From: Comamonadaceae bacterium
GTDB lineage: Bacteria; Pseudomonadota; Gammaproteobacteria; Burkholderiales; Burkholderiaceae_C
DNA length: 64,000 nucleotides
Direction: 5' to 3'
Assembly: GCA_027490925.1 (NCBI GenBank)
Contig: JAIXXF010000038.1
Location: forward strand, 97,756 to 161,755
Shown: positions 27,037-34,534 of the stretch, piece by piece
How the letters are laid out: each line of letters begins with the position of its first letter
Position numbering within the stretch: position 1 is the stretch's first letter
Notes under the pieces: generated by a model
What the model was told of the DNA's origin: nothing
Databases searched by the model: none
The model's input: the letters and a program-made list of their open reading frames with translations, nothing else
Position numbers and translations under genes: made by a program

Positions 27037-27183
27037 ATGGCCAAAGGCGAGCAGCGCAGCAACAAGATGGAAAAAAAGCCGAAAAAGGACACCAGCGTGC
27101 CGAAAACCGGCGGCGTGTCCGACCGCCCGATGCCGCCCACGACGGCGGTCATTCCGCGAGGCAAGGCCGCCAAGTTGAAGTGA
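27037..27183 (+). CDS. Small lysine-rich protein (48 aa)
   Basis: A strong AAGGAG ribosome site ends 6 bases before the ATG at 27037. The 48-residue product opens MAKGEQRSNKMEKKPKKDTS and is very basic, with no hydrophobic core. Similar short Lys-rich proteins beginning MAKG-QRSN are common in proteobacterial genomes and have no known role. It stands alone between the DUF2145 gene and the helical protein gene. Rated as real mainly from the ribosome site and the family-like start. Confidence 0.65.
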   Translation: MAKGEQRSNKMEKKPKKDTSVPKTGGVSDRPMPPTTAVIPRGKAAKLK

Positions 27184-27332
27184 ATGCCGCAGGGTGCGGC
27201 CACGCTGTGCGCCCAGAACTCGCCCGCTCCGCTAGGCTGCCGCCTCTAGGGAAAGCGTTCGGTTTAGGGCGTGGACACTAGGGTTACTACCGAGAATCGG
27301 TTTTATCCAATCCACCGATGAAGGACCTTCTC

Positions 27333-27848
27333 ATGAGCACCCCCTCCCTGTCTGCCGTCACCCACGACGTCATCACCGCCTATGGCAACACCGCCACCCA
27401 TGTGATCAAGGCCTACCGCGCTGGCGGTGAGCGCGTGGCGCGTTTGGTGGACGAGCGCTGGGACCGCGCGTTCGCCGAGTCGAGCAGCCAACTCGCGACC
27501 GAAGTGCGCAAAAACGCCAAGGCCGCGCACGACTTCGTGGCCAGCTACTACCAAAAAGGCATCCTTGTCACCAGCAATGGCGCAGAAGCCGTTGTGAACA
27601 AAGTGGTCGAGCTGGCAGGCCAGGGTGTGAAGCAGGTGGCGGCCAATGCCAGCCGCTTTGAAGCCCAGACCGGGGTGACGGCATTGAGCCGCATCGCCCA
27701 AACCGCCCTGCCCGCGGCCGAAGCCGTGAGCAAGCTGGCCAGTCGCATCGAGGTCAAGTCCGGCGAGTTGCTGGGAAAAATCGACGACCGCCCCGCCAAA
27801 CGCCGCGTGTCGGCGGTGCGCAAAGCCCGCGCACGCCAAGCCGCCTGA
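27333..27848 (+). CDS. Helical hypothetical protein (phasin-like composition)
   Basis: An AAGGA element 8 bases upstream supports the ATG at 27333. The 171-residue protein is almost entirely predicted helix, rich in Ala, Val, Lys and Glu, without signal peptide or membrane segment; it includes SYYQKGILVTSNGAEAVVNKV and ends in a basic tail (PAKRRVSAVRKARARQ). The composition recalls phasins that coat polyhydroxyalkanoate granules, but I see no firm family match and no polyhydroxyalkanoate genes nearby. The basic tail could instead bind nucleic acid. Confidence 0.6.
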   Translation: MSTPSLSAVTHDVITAYGNTATHVIKAYRAGGERVARLVDERWDRAFAESSSQLATEVRKNAKAAHDFVASYYQKGILVTSNGAEAVVNKVVELAGQGVKQVAANASRFEAQTGVTALSRIAQTALPAAEAVSKLASRIEVKSGELLGKIDDRPAKRRVSAVRKARARQAA

Positions 27849-27926
27849 TCTCGACGGCCTGAAGCCGACCGCGCCGAAGCGCCTGGCCCAGCCACCGCAG
27901 AATCTCACACCCGCCACGGCGGGCAC

Positions 27927-27956
27927 GCCACTGGCCAGCCTTTGCTGGCCAGTGGC
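27927..27956. repeat. Perfect 13-bp inverted repeat upstream of the SRPBCC gene
   Basis: GCCACTGGCCAGC and GCTGGCCAGTGGC pair perfectly around a 4-nt loop. No T-run follows; CACAAT, a possible -10 box, begins at its last base. It could end the upstream transcript weakly or be an operator or mRNA stem. Confidence 0.7.
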
Positions 27957-27996
27957 ACAATGAAATCGCAACTTCGACAACACAACAGGAGACAAC

Positions 27997-28467
27997 ATGG
28001 CGATCACCGTCGACGTGGACATGGGTTATGAATTCAGCGTGAAAGCCAAGGCGGCCGATGTGTTCGCGGTGCTGTCCGACGTGCCGACCTCCGCTGGGTT
28101 TTTCCCCAAGGTCAAACAACTCAGCGACCTGGGAGACGGCGTGTACCAGTGGGAGATGGAAAAAGTGGGCAATGCCCAAGTCGGTCTGCAGACGGTGTAC
28201 GCCAGCAAGTACGTCACCGACAAGGCCAAAGGCCTGGTCCAGTGGATGCCCGTGAAGGGCATTGGCAACGCCCAGGTCAGCGGGCACTGGAAGATCACCG
28301 ACAACAAAAAATCCACCCAGCTGGAACTCAAAATCAGCGGCGAAATGACGGTGCCCTTGCCTGCACTGATGAAGATGGTGGTTGGCCCCATCGCCAAGGC
28401 CGAATTCGAAAAGCTGGTGGAGAAATACATCGCCAACCTGATCAAACAGTTCGGCGGCGAGGTGTGA
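27997..28467 (+). CDS. SRPBCC-fold (polyketide cyclase/CoxG-like) protein
   Basis: The 156-residue protein begins MAITVDVDMGYEFSVKAKAA and shows the START/SRPBCC pattern: an N-terminal strand, helical VFAVLSDVPTSAGFFPKVKQL, alternating strands and a long C-terminal helix (MVVGPIAKAEFEKLVEKYIANLI). The fold forms a deep hydrophobic pocket that binds lipids or other ligands. An AGGAG ribosome site lies 6 bases upstream. Its stop overlaps the GTG start of the next small gene (GTGA), so the pair is translationally coupled. Confidence 0.83.
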   Translation: MAITVDVDMGYEFSVKAKAADVFAVLSDVPTSAGFFPKVKQLSDLGDGVYQWEMEKVGNAQVGLQTVYASKYVTDKAKGLVQWMPVKGIGNAQVSGHWKITDNKKSTQLELKISGEMTVPLPALMKMVVGPIAKAEFEKLVEKYIANLIKQFGGEV

Positions 28468-28688
28468 GCGCAGCGGCGGAGCCGCTCCACGCCTTGACCG
28501 ACCTGGGCAGTGCCCAGGCGGTGTTCGCGCACTACCAGAGGCGGGCCGAAGAAGCGGGCGTTGCCTTGCGGCCGCCGCCACCGGCCCCCACAACCTGCTG
28601 CGGGCGCGGTTGCAATGGTTGCGTGTGGGAGGGCTGGTTCAGCGCAGTGGCCTATTGGCGCGACGAGGCCGAACTCCTGATTTCATAG
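28464..28688 (+). CDS. Small oxidoreductase-like domain protein (74 aa)
   Basis: The GTG at 28464 overlaps the SRPBCC stop by 4 bases. The 74-residue product contains PTTCCGRGCNGCVWEGWFSAVAYW, here a cysteine cluster CCxxxCxxC followed by a tryptophan-rich end, the mark of the 'oxidoreductase-like' N-terminal domain family (PF09791 type). Such proteins are short and possibly bind metal or a cluster through the four cysteines; the function is unknown. Its last codons and TAG stop lie inside a dispersed repeat copy (28671-28730), so the C-terminus ELLIS may have been set by the repeat. Confidence 0.75.
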   Translation: MSAAAEPLHALTDLGSAQAVFAHYQRRAEEAGVALRPPPPAPTTCCGRGCNGCVWEGWFSAVAYWRDEAELLIS

Positions 28689-28730
28689 CACTTACGCCAA
28701 TTCCAGCAAGGGCTAACAGCTGTTTTGACC
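28671..28730 (+). repeat. Dispersed 60-nt repeat, copy C
   Basis: The copy overlaps the end of the oxidoreductase-like gene. It carries CATAGCA at the head, GCAAGGGCTAAC at offset 35 and ends TGTTTTGACC, identical to the end of copy D. Spacing between blocks equals that of the other copies. Confidence 0.75.
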
Positions 28731-28756
28731 AGTCAGCCCGCACCACCGGGGCGGAT

Positions 28757-30334
28757 TCAAAGGTTTTGACGTTTTTTGGCCGACACACCCAAACGGTGCG
28801 GCGAGGTGTAGAGCTCGCGGTAAATCTCGAACGGCATGGTGTCGGCCGCCTCGATGGCTTGCTGGTCAACCCGCGAGCGCTCGGCCAGAGCGGCGTAGCG
28901 CGCCCGCTGCCCCGCGCTGAACGGCAGCGCCGCGATGTCGGCGCGGGTGGCTTCCGAGCGCGCCAGCGCGAACTGGATGAACGAGTCGCCATGGGCTGGC
29001 AATTGGGCCAACACCCGGGCCGATGGCACCCGGGCGGGTTCGTGCAGCGCCACCTGGGCCGCGGCCACGGCTTCGGCGTGCGACCCGGCTGCGCCAGCCC
29101 CTTCCCCGTGGGCCACATCCACCGCTCGCGCCACCTGGGCCAACCCGTCCAGCAGCTCGGCCCCCCACTCGGTCAGCCGTACCTCTTGGCCACGACGCAA
29201 AAGACAAAGACCGGGCTCGCGCCCGCGCTCGGCGGTGCGGTGCTGGTTGTGGGCCAACTCCTCGATTTCTTGCGGGGAATCGGGCGGGCTGTCGCTCAGC
29301 AGGCAGTGCAGCAAAAACACGTCCAGCAGCCGCAGCGTGGGCGCGGTGATGCCGATGGGCACAAAGGGGTCGAGGTCGAGCAAGCGCACCTCCACGTACT
29401 CCACCCCACGCTCGCGCAGCGCGTGCAGCGGCCGCTCGCCGGGGAAGATCACCCGCTTGGGCCGGATGGTGCCGTAGAACTCGTTCTCGATTTGCAACAA
29501 CGTGGTGGCGAGCTGGTTGTAGTCGCCCCCTGGGTTGCGCACGCCAATCGCCTGGTAGGGGGGGTAAGGCCGGGTGAGCGCGTCGTGCAGTGAGGCGGCG
29601 TAACCGTCCAGGCTGTTGTAGCTCACCGCCAGCGAGGCCTGGGCATCGCTCTGATAGCCCAGCCGTCCCATTCGCAGCGAGGTGCCGTAAGGCATGTGCA
29701 TGGTGCGCTCGCCCAGCGGCTGCAGCCCATGCGGGCGACCGGCCACGAAACTGGTGCACACCGCAGGCGACGCGCCCAACAGGTAGAGCAGCAAAAACGC
29801 GTGCCGCCGGAAGTTGCGGATCAGGCCGAAATACGCCTCGCTGTCCACGCCTGGCATCGACCAGTTGTAGTGGATGCCCGAGATGGTCTGCATTCGCCGC
29901 CCATAGCGGTGACCTAGCCCCATGCGGTAGACGCTTTTGGCGCGCCCCACATTGGACGACCCATAGCGGCCAATCGGGATGGTTTCGTCGGTGGGCAAGC
30001 CACACGGCATGCTGGACACCCACAGCATCTCGTCACCGGCCTCGGCCAAAGCCAGGCAAGTGGCCTGGTGGACCTCGGTCAACTCGGCCAGGCAGGCCTC
30101 CACACTGGTGTGCACCCCGGTGACCAGTTCGACCTGGGACTCGCTGAAATCGGTGGTGATGTGCGGGTGAGTGAGTGCAGAGCCCAAGGCTGCCGGGTGC
30201 GGCGTGAGCGCCAAAGCCCCGCTTGGCTGGGCACGCAGGCTCTCTTTTTCCAGGCCACGGCGCATGCCCCGCAGCCGTTCGGGCGGGAGCGACTGCAGGC
30301 GTGCGTGCAGGGGTGAGGGGGTCTTACGGGTCAC
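28757..30334 (-). CDS. gshA: Glutamate-cysteine ligase
   Basis: The 525-residue protein (GTG start) makes gamma-glutamylcysteine, the first step of glutathione synthesis. It matches the gammaproteobacterial-type GshA (about 518 residues): GMRRGLEKESLRAQPSGALA with catalytic Glu near residue 30, TTDFSESQVELVTG, QTISGIHYNWS, YEVRLLDLDPF-like VEYVEVRLLDLDPFVPIGI, and the end PFEIYRELYTSPHRLG. The ATP-binding acidic residues in these segments look intact. It is a single gene converging with the oxidoreductase-like gene and diverging from the Nudix gene. Confidence 0.94.
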   Translation of the reverse strand: MTRKTPSPLHARLQSLPPERLRGMRRGLEKESLRAQPSGALALTPHPAALGSALTHPHITTDFSESQVELVTGVHTSVEACLAELTEVHQATCLALAEAGDEMLWVSSMPCGLPTDETIPIGRYGSSNVGRAKSVYRMGLGHRYGRRMQTISGIHYNWSMPGVDSEAYFGLIRNFRRHAFLLLYLLGASPAVCTSFVAGRPHGLQPLGERTMHMPYGTSLRMGRLGYQSDAQASLAVSYNSLDGYAASLHDALTRPYPPYQAIGVRNPGGDYNQLATTLLQIENEFYGTIRPKRVIFPGERPLHALRERGVEYVEVRLLDLDPFVPIGITAPTLRLLDVFLLHCLLSDSPPDSPQEIEELAHNQHRTAERGREPGLCLLRRGQEVRLTEWGAELLDGLAQVARAVDVAHGEGAGAAGSHAEAVAAAQVALHEPARVPSARVLAQLPAHGDSFIQFALARSEATRADIAALPFSAGQRARYAALAERSRVDQQAIEAADTMPFEIYRELYTSPHRLGVSAKKRQNL

Positions 30335-30446
30335 GGCAAGGTCATCAAGGGTGGGGCGGAAGCTACCACGACTCGCGGTTGCGCGCGCGACCGCGCCCGG
30401 CAGGGCTCTGGGGTAAGCTCGCTTGGCGTGGCGTCCCAGGTATCGC

Positions 30447-30506
30447 TTGCTACTGATAACAGAGCACCCGAAGCAGATTTAACAAGGGCCAGCGACTGTT
30501 TTGACC
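30447..30506 (+). repeat. Dispersed 60-nt repeat, copy D
   Basis: Head TTGCTACTGATAACAGAGCA, then ACAAGGGCCAGCGAC at offset 36 and the end TGTTTTGACC. It lies in the 230-base gap between gshA and the Nudix gene, about 60 bases before the Nudix start. Confidence 0.8.
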
Positions 30507-30564
30507 TCTCAACCGCCACCAAATCCCGGCACACGTGGCCCCCACCCTATTTTTCAGGTTCACC

Positions 30565-31452
30565 ATGCAACTGAGTTCCGACATCGTCGACACCGCCCCC
30601 CGCATGGCCGCCACGGTGGTCTTGATGCGGCAAGCCGCCTCCGACCTGGAGGTCTTTTTGCTGCAACGGCACCGCGCCTCGGACGTGCTGGGCGGGCTCT
30701 ACGTCTTTCCCGGCGGCAAAGTGGACGGGGCTGATGCCACCGCTGCCACCCAGGCGCTGTTGGACCAGCCGCTGGCCACGCTGCAACAGGCGCTGAACGA
30801 GCCCGACCTGCCCCCCGCCACCGCCGCCAGCCTCTATGTGGCGGCGCTGCGCGAGGCGTTTGAGGAATGCGGCGTGCTGCTGGCCCACAACGCACAGGGC
30901 GGACCCGTGAACCCAGCCGAAGTCGCCGCGCGGGTGCGGGACGGCGAGGCCTTCGGGTCGGCGTTGGCGCAGCTCGGCCTTCGCCTGCACACCCGGGCCA
31001 TGCACCCCTGGTCGCGCTGGATCACACCACGCATGCCCTCGTTGGAAATGAACAAGCGGTTCGACACCCGCTTCTTCGTGGCCGCTGTGCCTGCCGACCA
31101 GACCGCACGGCACGACGATTTCGAGACCACCGCCAGCGTCTGGCTCAGCCCGCGCGCCGCACTGGCGCGGTACTGGGACGGCGAGCTGCAACTGGCGCCG
31201 CCGCAGGTCATGACGCTGGCCCACCTGGCGGCCCACACGCAGGTGGACAGCGTACTGGCCACCGCGCGTCACCAGCCCCCAGTGGGCGTGCTGCCCGCAC
31301 CCTTTGACCAAGACGGCCAGCGTGTCATTTGCTACCCCGGCGACCCGCGCCACCCGGTGGCCCAACGCGCCTGGCCCGGGCCGACGCGGCTGGTGTTCCG
31401 CCACCGCCGCTTCGAGCCGGAGGATGGCCGTTTCGAGTCGTTGTTCAGCTGA
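30565..31452 (+). CDS. Nudix hydrolase with split Nudix box
   Basis: The 295-residue protein starts at the ATG at 30565 (MQLSSDIVDTAPRMAATVVL). The Nudix catalytic helix REAFEECGVLL, with its metal-binding acidic residues, lies near residue 98, but the GG that normally starts the 23-residue Nudix box (YVFPGGKVD) sits about 40 residues earlier. This split layout is known in NUDT7/NUDT19-like CoA and nucleotide-sugar diphosphatases, so a CoA-type substrate is plausible. A large C-terminal part follows (TPRMPSLEMNKRFDTRFFVA). It overlaps the convergent dusC gene by 8 bases. Confidence 0.83.
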   Translation: MQLSSDIVDTAPRMAATVVLMRQAASDLEVFLLQRHRASDVLGGLYVFPGGKVDGADATAATQALLDQPLATLQQALNEPDLPPATAASLYVAALREAFEECGVLLAHNAQGGPVNPAEVAARVRDGEAFGSALAQLGLRLHTRAMHPWSRWITPRMPSLEMNKRFDTRFFVAAVPADQTARHDDFETTASVWLSPRAALARYWDGELQLAPPQVMTLAHLAAHTQVDSVLATARHQPPVGVLPAPFDQDGQRVICYPGDPRHPVAQRAWPGPTRLVFRHRRFEPEDGRFESLFS

Positions 31453-32449
31453 CGGCGGGAGCCACAGGGGCCACACAGGCGGGCTTGGCTGGGCCTGCGG
31501 TACCCGGCGCACCGCCGAACAGACACGCCGCCACGGCTGCAGGGTCCTGCAGCGTGCGCACCGCGTCGTACGCCACCTGCGCGTCGGGGTGGGCGCGGCG
31601 AAGGTAGTTCAGCCACTGCTTGAGCCGCCCGGCAGAGTGCTTGGGCGCCACGTGCTGCTGCACCAGTGCCCAAAAGCCCGACAACAGTGCGAGCAAGTCG
31701 GACCAAGGCAAACGCTGGGGCGTCCGCCCCGCGTCGGCGGCCAGGATCGCCAAGGCCAGCCCAGGGTCGCTCACCATGCCACGGCCCAGCATCAAGTCGT
31801 GGCAACCGCTTTCGGCGCGGCAGCGCTGCGCGTCGGCCACGTTCCAGATCTCGCCGTTCGCGACCACGGGAACCGCCACCGCTGCGCGGATGCGAGCGAT
31901 GCAGTCCCAGTACGCGGGCGGGCGGTAACCGTGCGCCTTGGTGCGGGCATGGACCACCAGTTCAGCGGCACCGCCAATTGCCAGGGCGCGGGCGCAGTCC
32001 AGCATGCGGTGGGTGTCGTTGAAACCCAGCCGCATCTTGGCGGACACCGGCATCTCTGGCGGCACCGCGCGCCTCACCGCAGACACGATGTCCGCCAGCA
32101 GCTCTGGCTCGTCCAACAGCACCGCCCCGCCACGGTGGCGGTTCACCTGCTTGGCGGGACAACCAAAGTTCAGATCGATACCCGCCGGGCCCAGCGCGGC
32201 CAAACGGGCTGCGTTCTCGGCCAGACACACGGGATCGGACCCCAGCAACTGCGCCCGCACTGGCACACCAGACGCCGTTCGACCGCCCGACAACAGCTCG
32301 GGCACGAGGCGGGTGAACACCCGGTCCGGCAACAGCTGGTCGGTGACGCGGATGAATTCCGAAACGCAACGGTCGATGCCGCCCACGCGGGTCAGGGCGT
32401 CGCGCAGCGTGTGGTCAAGCAGCCCCTCCATCGGGGCGAGCAACAGCAT
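31445..32449 (-). CDS. dusC: tRNA-dihydrouridine synthase (DusC type)
   Basis: The 334-residue FMN enzyme starts at the ATG at 32449 (MLLLAPMEGLLDHTLRDALT) and reduces a uridine in the tRNA D-loop; the DusC subfamily modifies U16. Motifs are LAPMEG, LDLNFGCPAKQVNRHRGGA with the catalytic Cys near residue 98, and VVHARTKAHGY and VVANGEIW for flavin contacts. The YRPPAYWDCIARI segment fits DusC better than DusA or DusB. The product is followed by an 11-base gap from DUF1993, so they may share a transcript. Confidence 0.9.
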   Translation of the reverse strand: MLLLAPMEGLLDHTLRDALTRVGGIDRCVSEFIRVTDQLLPDRVFTRLVPELLSGGRTASGVPVRAQLLGSDPVCLAENAARLAALGPAGIDLNFGCPAKQVNRHRGGAVLLDEPELLADIVSAVRRAVPPEMPVSAKMRLGFNDTHRMLDCARALAIGGAAELVVHARTKAHGYRPPAYWDCIARIRAAVAVPVVANGEIWNVADAQRCRAESGCHDLMLGRGMVSDPGLALAILAADAGRTPQRLPWSDLLALLSGFWALVQQHVAPKHSAGRLKQWLNYLRRAHPDAQVAYDAVRTLQDPAAVAACLFGGAPGTAGPAKPACVAPVAPAVS

Positions 32450-32459
32450 GGGCCTGCGC

Positions 32460-32969
32460 TCAGTAGCGACCCATGTAGTCCTTCTTGCCCACTTCCAGCC
32501 CGTTGTGCCGCAAGATCGCGTAAGCCGTGGTGACGTGGAAGAAAAACTGTGGCAAGCCGTAAGACAGCAGGTAGGCCTGTCCGGTGAACGCCCGCTCACG
32601 CGGCGTGCCTGGCTGGATCACCACCGGGCGGGTTTCGCTGCCGTCGAATTGCTCTGGCGTGACGCTGCCCAACAGCGCCAGCACCTTATTGATGCGGGCA
32701 TGGCAGTCGGCGAAGCTGGCGTCGCCGCCTTCAAACACCGGCACCTCCTGCCCGGCCAGCCGGGACGCGATGCCTTTGGCGAAATCGCACGCGATCTCGA
32801 CCTGGCGACTCAGCGGCAGCATGTCGGGGAACAACCGGGCCTGCAACAGCACCCCCGGTTCGATCTTTCGTGCGCTGGCGTGGGCCTCCGCCTTGGTCAA
32901 CAGGTCGGACAGGCTGCCCAGCATCTGCTGGAGCACCGGCACCGAGGCGGCGTACATGGAAATGGGCAT
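32460..32969 (-). CDS. DUF1993 protein
   Basis: The 169-residue protein opens MPISMYAASVPVLQQMLGSL and reads like DUF1993 throughout: LLQARLFPDMLPLSRQVEI, SFADCHARINKVLALL and the ending FFFHVTTAYAILRHNGLEVG. It is a mostly helical protein related in fold to DinB-type four-helix bundles, in which three His residues may hold a metal; two such His are visible (CHAR and FFHVTT). The role is unknown. It sits just upstream of dusC on the same strand. Confidence 0.83.
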   Translation of the reverse strand: MPISMYAASVPVLQQMLGSLSDLLTKAEAHASARKIEPGVLLQARLFPDMLPLSRQVEIACDFAKGIASRLAGQEVPVFEGGDASFADCHARINKVLALLGSVTPEQFDGSETRPVVIQPGTPRERAFTGQAYLLSYGLPQFFFHVTTAYAILRHNGLEVGKKDYMGRY

Positions 32970-33112
32970 GGGGGCATCCGATCTCAGGGGTGGCGCCCCG
33001 GCGCGGGCTGCGCGGGGTCAGCACCGAAGTCTAGGGCCAGTCCGCCCCGACCGACTCCGACCGGCTCGGCCACCGATCCGATCCTCACATGCGGCCCCAC
33101 CGCCCGCCCGGC

Positions 33113-34534
33113 TCAACGCAACGGCGACTCGCCGCTGGCCTGGGGTTTAGGCAGGGGCTTGTAGAAGCTGCCCACCAACTGCGTGTGTTCGATCACATAG
33201 CTGCGAAATTTGCTGAGCAGCAGTTTGTCGGGCTTGTGCGCTCGTGCCGCGCGCCAGAAGGTGTCCAGGGCGCCCTGGTAAGTCAGCCCACGCAGGTTGT
33301 ACACCGCCGAGCCGCAGACCTTGACCGGCGCACTGAAATGCAAGGCCGACATGCCCACCGTGCTGTTGATCACCACCACCCCCGCCGCCCCTTTGAGCAA
33401 ACTCGGCAGGTTCTGGTCGTGCATGTAAATCAGCCGATCGCCCAGTTGGTACCGGTGTGCCAAGGTGTCCAGCTGGCCGCGGTAGTCGTGGTGGCCGCGG
33501 TCCATCGGGTGGTGCTTGACCACCAAATGGTCGGCCGCGTCGGCGTGCTGCGCGAACGACTCCACCACTTCGTCGATGAACTGGGCCACGCTGTCGAATG
33601 GCGAATGGAACTGGATCTGGCTGTCGCTGGCGACCTGCAGCGGCACCAGAAAATAGCGCTTGTGCAGCGGGCCTGCCAAGCGCTCTGCCACGCCACTTTC
33701 GCGGCGGCGGCAAGCCCATTTGCGCCAACCACCGCGCAACCAGGCGGCCAGCTCTGTCCCACCCAGAGACCGGTGGTGTTGATAGGCTTTGAACCAAGGC
33801 CGCCCCAGCGCATGGGCCAGCGCGTACTGCACCGCGTACCGGGCCGTGGCCCAGAAGGTGGGGCCCAGCGCCATCGGCCGATGCTGCTCGTCCAGCGGCA
33901 GGGCGGCATAGAAGCCAGAGGCGTCGGGCAGCGATGTCCACCCGTTGACACCGAAGCGGTCCATGGTGATGTAGCACGGGCGCAGGTAACCCTCTTCAAA
34001 CACCCGCACATCGCGGCGCAGCTGGGTGGCGACGCGGCGGGCCACCACGTGGATGGGTCGGCAGTCGCCGAACAGCATGACCGCATCGATGCGCTCGCGC
34101 ACCAGCAAGTCGTAAAGAAATGCAGGCCACTCGTCCAGGTGGCCGCGGAACGGGATCGCGTCGCGCCGGTAAAACCACCAATCGCCCCCGTTGAAATTGA
34201 CTTTGAACACCTTGCTCCCCAGCGCGCGCAACTCGGTGGACAACCCCTGAAAGAACGGGCCCATGGGTCCCTGCAGCAACAGCACCCGCTTGCCCGCGTA
34301 CTCGGCCAAACGGCGCTGGCGGTGGGTCCAGGCCTGTAACGCCGGGTCGGCAAGGGGTGGGTTCACGGCGGGCGGTGTCACCCGCGACGACGGCTGCGGA
34401 CGACCGGTGTGGGGGGCCGGGCGAACCGGCGCAGGTGTGGGGTCCACCACGTCGCCCAGCAGATGGCCGAACCAGGTGGTGGTGCGGAAGTCGTCAGCGG
34501 GTGGCAGAAAGTGAGACGGGTTGGCAGCGTTCAT
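33113..34534 (-). CDS. kpsS: Capsule Kdo transferase KpsS
   Basis: KpsS adds the first Kdo residue to phosphatidylglycerol to start the poly-Kdo linker that anchors ABC-exported capsule. The 473-residue protein has the family opening KRVLLLQGPMGPFFQGLSTEL after a Pro-rich N-terminal extension of about 75 residues, then KVNFNGGDWWFYR, RVFEEGYLRPCYITMD, KHHPMDRGHHDYRGQL and NSTVGMSALHFSAPVK. It is the last gene of the kps operon and starts within the kpsC stop (ATGA, 4-base overlap). The Pro-rich extension is longer than in E. coli KpsS (about 390 residues). Confidence 0.9.
   Translation of the reverse strand: MNAANPSHFLPPADDFRTTTWFGHLLGDVVDPTPAPVRPAPHTGRPQPSSRVTPPAVNPPLADPALQAWTHRQRRLAEYAGKRVLLLQGPMGPFFQGLSTELRALGSKVFKVNFNGGDWWFYRRDAIPFRGHLDEWPAFLYDLLVRERIDAVMLFGDCRPIHVVARRVATQLRRDVRVFEEGYLRPCYITMDRFGVNGWTSLPDASGFYAALPLDEQHRPMALGPTFWATARYAVQYALAHALGRPWFKAYQHHRSLGGTELAAWLRGGWRKWACRRRESGVAERLAGPLHKRYFLVPLQVASDSQIQFHSPFDSVAQFIDEVVESFAQHADAADHLVVKHHPMDRGHHDYRGQLDTLAHRYQLGDRLIYMHDQNLPSLLKGAAGVVVINSTVGMSALHFSAPVKVCGSAVYNLRGLTYQGALDTFWRAARAHKPDKLLLSKFRSYVIEHTQLVGSFYKPLPKPQASGESPLR

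Noticed and set aside
30331..30534. Short minus-strand frame between gshA and the Nudix gene
   Set aside because: No ribosome site and low-complexity product; the region is better explained by promoters plus repeat copy D.
33001..33112. Possible terminator at the end of the capsule operon
   Set aside because: The GC-rich text contains no stem with a T-run.
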